From the NCBI RefSeq assembly GCF_029210395.1, contig NZ_JARGDP010000033.1:1-32617 (forward strand): a stretch of DNA of 32,617 nucleotides, in the 5' to 3' direction. The stretch comes from Petrocella sp. FN5 (lineage in GTDB: Bacteria; Bacillota; Clostridia; Lachnospirales; Vallitaleaceae). The position numbers and the translations under genes are program-made. Below the pieces are notes generated by a model. That model saw nothing but the letters and a program-made list of their open reading frames with translations, was not told the origin of the DNA and did no database searches. Shown piece by piece: positions 30,998 through 32,617 of this stretch; the first letter of the stretch is position 1; each line of letters starts with the position of its first letter.

Positions 30998-32053
30998 ATG
31001 AAGCAAAATGTTGTGGTAATATTTGGAGGACAATCCACGGAGCATGACATATCAAAAAGGTCGGTGTTGACTTTCCTTGGATATATGGATGAAAACAGCT
31101 ATGAAGTCAAAGTTGTTGGTATAACAAGAGAAGGGAAATGGCTATTGGTAGAAGGTGGCATGGAAGATATTCTATCTGGAGCATGGGAAAAAAGCAATAT
31201 TTCTGCAACACTTTTACCGGATGCCACACTTAAATCCCTTTTAATCCAAAGAGAAGAGGCTATGGAGTATTTCAAAGTGGATGTTGTGATACCGGTATTA
31301 CATGGCTTATATGGGGAAGACGGCTCTATACAAGGCCTGCTAAAGCTTGCCAAGATTCCTTTTGTAGGATGTGGTGTATTGGCATCGGCTGTTTCTATGG
31401 ACAAATTCTATACTAAGTTGGTCGTAGAACCTCTTGGTATACGTCAAGCTAAGTATATAGGTGTGTACGAAGAAAGCTATAATAAAGAAACCATAAAGGA
31501 AAAAGTGGAGAACAAATTAGGGTACCCGGTATTTGTTAAGCCATCAAATGCAGGATCATCCATTGGTGTGTCCAAAGCGATAGATAAGGCTACTTTGCAT
31601 GAAGCGCTTTTGAATGCATTTATACATGATCGAAAAGTTCTTATAGAAGAAAATATACAAGGAAGAGAAGTAGAGTGTGCAGTTATTGGCAATCTGGAGG
31701 TTAAGGCCTCCGATGTTGGAGAAATCTTATCCGCAGATGAGTTTTATGACTTTGATTCAAAATACAACAACCCTCAGTCAAAAACGATACTATCTGCAGA
31801 CATGCCGGAAGCAACCAGACAGCAGATTAGAGAAGCAGCCATAGCTATATTTAAAGCAGTTGATGGCCGAGGACTTTCAAGAGTGGACTTTTTCATTGAG
31901 AATCATACCGGTGAAGTGGTCTTTAATGAAATCAATACTTTTCCTGGCTTTACAGATATAAGTATGTATCCCATGCTGATTGAAGCTGAGGGAATTACCA
32001 GAAGTGAGTTGATTGACCATTTGATTCAGCTTGCAATAGATGATTGTGTTTAG
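30998..32053 (+). CDS. ddl: D-alanine--D-alanine ligase
   Basis: A 351-aa ATP-grasp enzyme making the D-Ala-D-Ala end of the peptidoglycan stem peptide. Visible are FGGQSTEHDIS (9-19, with Glu15), the ATP-binding FVKPSNAGSSIGVSK (179-193), the omega-loop EFYDFDSKY (248-256), and the magnesium-binding LSRVDFF...FNEINTFPG with Asp297, Glu311 and Asn313. Tyr256 at the end of the SKY motif corresponds to Tyr216 of E. coli DdlB, which is Phe in Leuconostoc-type D-Ala-D-Lac ligases; this predicts a D-Ala-D-Ala product and no intrinsic vancomycin resistance from this gene. The start is 7 nt after AGAGGT. The DUF1934 gene follows after 11 bp. Confidence 0.95.
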   Translation: MKQNVVVIFGGQSTEHDISKRSVLTFLGYMDENSYEVKVVGITREGKWLLVEGGMEDILSGAWEKSNISATLLPDATLKSLLIQREEAMEYFKVDVVIPVLHGLYGEDGSIQGLLKLAKIPFVGCGVLASAVSMDKFYTKLVVEPLGIRQAKYIGVYEESYNKETIKEKVENKLGYPVFVKPSNAGSSIGVSKAIDKATLHEALLNAFIHDRKVLIEENIQGREVECAVIGNLEVKASDVGEILSADEFYDFDSKYNNPQSKTILSADMPEATRQQIREAAIAIFKAVDGRGLSRVDFFIENHTGEVVFNEINTFPGFTDISMYPMLIEAEGITRSELIDHLIQLAIDDCV

Positions 32054-32064
32054 TGGGTGATCCG

Positions 32065-32487
32065 ATGAATAAGAATGTACTTATAAAAGTCAAAGGTATC
32101 CAAGGAAGTTTGGTTGAAGATGATGCCATTGAGATGATCACAACAGGACAGTATTTTGAAAAAAACGGAAAGACATATATTAAATATGAAGACACTGCCC
32201 TTGATGAAGACGTCGTTACATCTACAACCATTAAAATTGATACAGCACAGGTTAGTGTGTTAAGATTCGGTGCGACCAATACACAACTTATATTTGAGAA
32301 AGACCAAGAGCATTTCACCCCTTATGAAACACCATTTGGTGTTTTTGAGATTTTTCTTAGGACGACAGATATTCAGTTTCATAAGGAAATGGATAAAGTG
32401 ACTTTAAATGTGGCTTACAATATCGAAGTAAACCATACCGGTTCCATAGCATCCAATTTTCAAGTTGAGGTAACCAATCAAATGTAA
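32065..32487 (+). CDS. DUF1934 domain protein (YwiB-like)
   Basis: A 140-aa protein with the calycin-like beta-barrel pattern of DUF1934/YwiB: KVKGIQ near the start, IEMITTGQYFEKNGKTYIKYED, and FGVFEIFLRTTDIQFH ... YNIEVNHTGSIASNFQVEV near the end. No signal peptide; function unknown. ATG 32065 follows GGGTGAT (32054-32060); a TTG at 32044 would overlap ddl by 10 bp and has no ribosome site. It is probably cotranscribed with ddl. In other Firmicutes this family is often found beside argS, which may lie just past the window. Confidence 0.85.
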   Translation: MNKNVLIKVKGIQGSLVEDDAIEMITTGQYFEKNGKTYIKYEDTALDEDVVTSTTIKIDTAQVSVLRFGATNTQLIFEKDQEHFTPYETPFGVFEIFLRTTDIQFHKEMDKVTLNVAYNIEVNHTGSIASNFQVEVTNQM

Positions 32488-32496
32488 ATGCTAAAG

Positions 32497-32532
32497 GCTG
32501 TCTCTGAAATTCGAGTCAGCTCATTTTCTTTT
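32497..32532 (+). terminator. Probable terminator after the DUF1934 gene
   Basis: GCTG-T-CTC (32497-32504) pairs with GAG-T-CAGC (32513-32520) with one mismatch, followed by a T-rich stretch TCATTTTCTTTT. The last 85 bases of the window show no gene start that I can support. Confidence 0.5.
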
Positions 32533-32617
32533 ACTCCAGTACATCAGTCAAGACATCTTTTTTGTAATAGAATAGTCATTAAAATGGATGGGTAAAATGA
32601 AGGCAAATGCCGATATA

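Noticed and set aside
30998-32053. D-Ala-D-Lac (vancomycin-resistance type) specificity of the ligase
   Set aside because: The omega-loop ends SKY with Tyr256 at the deciding position; depsipeptide ligases have Phe there.

Overview
The window is AT-rich, low-GC Firmicutes chromosome and most resembles an anaerobic member of class Clostridia (Lachnospirales/Vallitalea-like). The main clues are the SCIFF ribosomal peptide with its radical SAM maturase, a fused SecDF, a HemZ-type radical SAM protein, strong AGGAGG ribosome sites, consensus sigma-A promoters, and a T-box in front of hisS-aspS. Nearly all genes read on the + strand. I found no CRISPR array, tRNA, rRNA, intact insertion sequence or prophage.

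Layout. 1-4130: SCIFF peptide gene (scfA), an attenuator-like hairpin, the maturase scfB, then secDF. 4160-11757: recJ, a structured intergenic stretch, apt, a palindromic leader, the bifunctional (p)ppGpp enzyme relA, a metallo-beta-lactamase-fold hydrolase, and hemZ. 11758-12158: a 400-bp gap that carries what looks like an unannotated minus-strand small RNA with a Fur-like site over its promoter. 12159-16933: proA, then a T-box-controlled hisS-aspS operon that ends in a 29-bp perfect hairpin shared with the convergent cold-shock gene. 17030-19340: csp, an inverted-repeat element, an ArsR-like regulator, and a convergent mscS. 19564-23040: small accessory and housekeeping genes (membrane protein, Cys-rich small protein, isochorismatase-like hydrolase, GNAT acetyltransferase, DUF4250 protein on the minus strand, CoA-binding protein, lipoprotein cyclophilin). 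23287-28203: a 1638-aa alpha-2-macroglobulin-like surface protein with no cysteine at all. 28277-30496: a gene-poor, eroded region around a two-gene unit (secreted Gly/Ala-rich protein plus a 53-aa two-helix membrane protein). 30497-32487: a DUF6054-like protein, ddl and a DUF1934 protein.

How the parts relate. The recJ-apt-relA-hydrolase-hemZ-hisS-aspS order is a conserved Firmicutes housekeeping neighbourhood (recombination, purine salvage, stringent response, translation). It contains three regulatory leaders visible from sequence: the relA palindrome, the Asp-type T-box and the csp leader. The strongest candidate for something undescribed is the putative minus-strand sRNA at 11803-11980. 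It has a consensus promoter, a Fur-like box, two stem-loops flanking an unpaired CCUCC linker, and a strand-specific terminator. The second candidate is the secreted-protein/membrane-protein pair at 28838-29790, which could be a bacteriocin-and-immunity-like unit.
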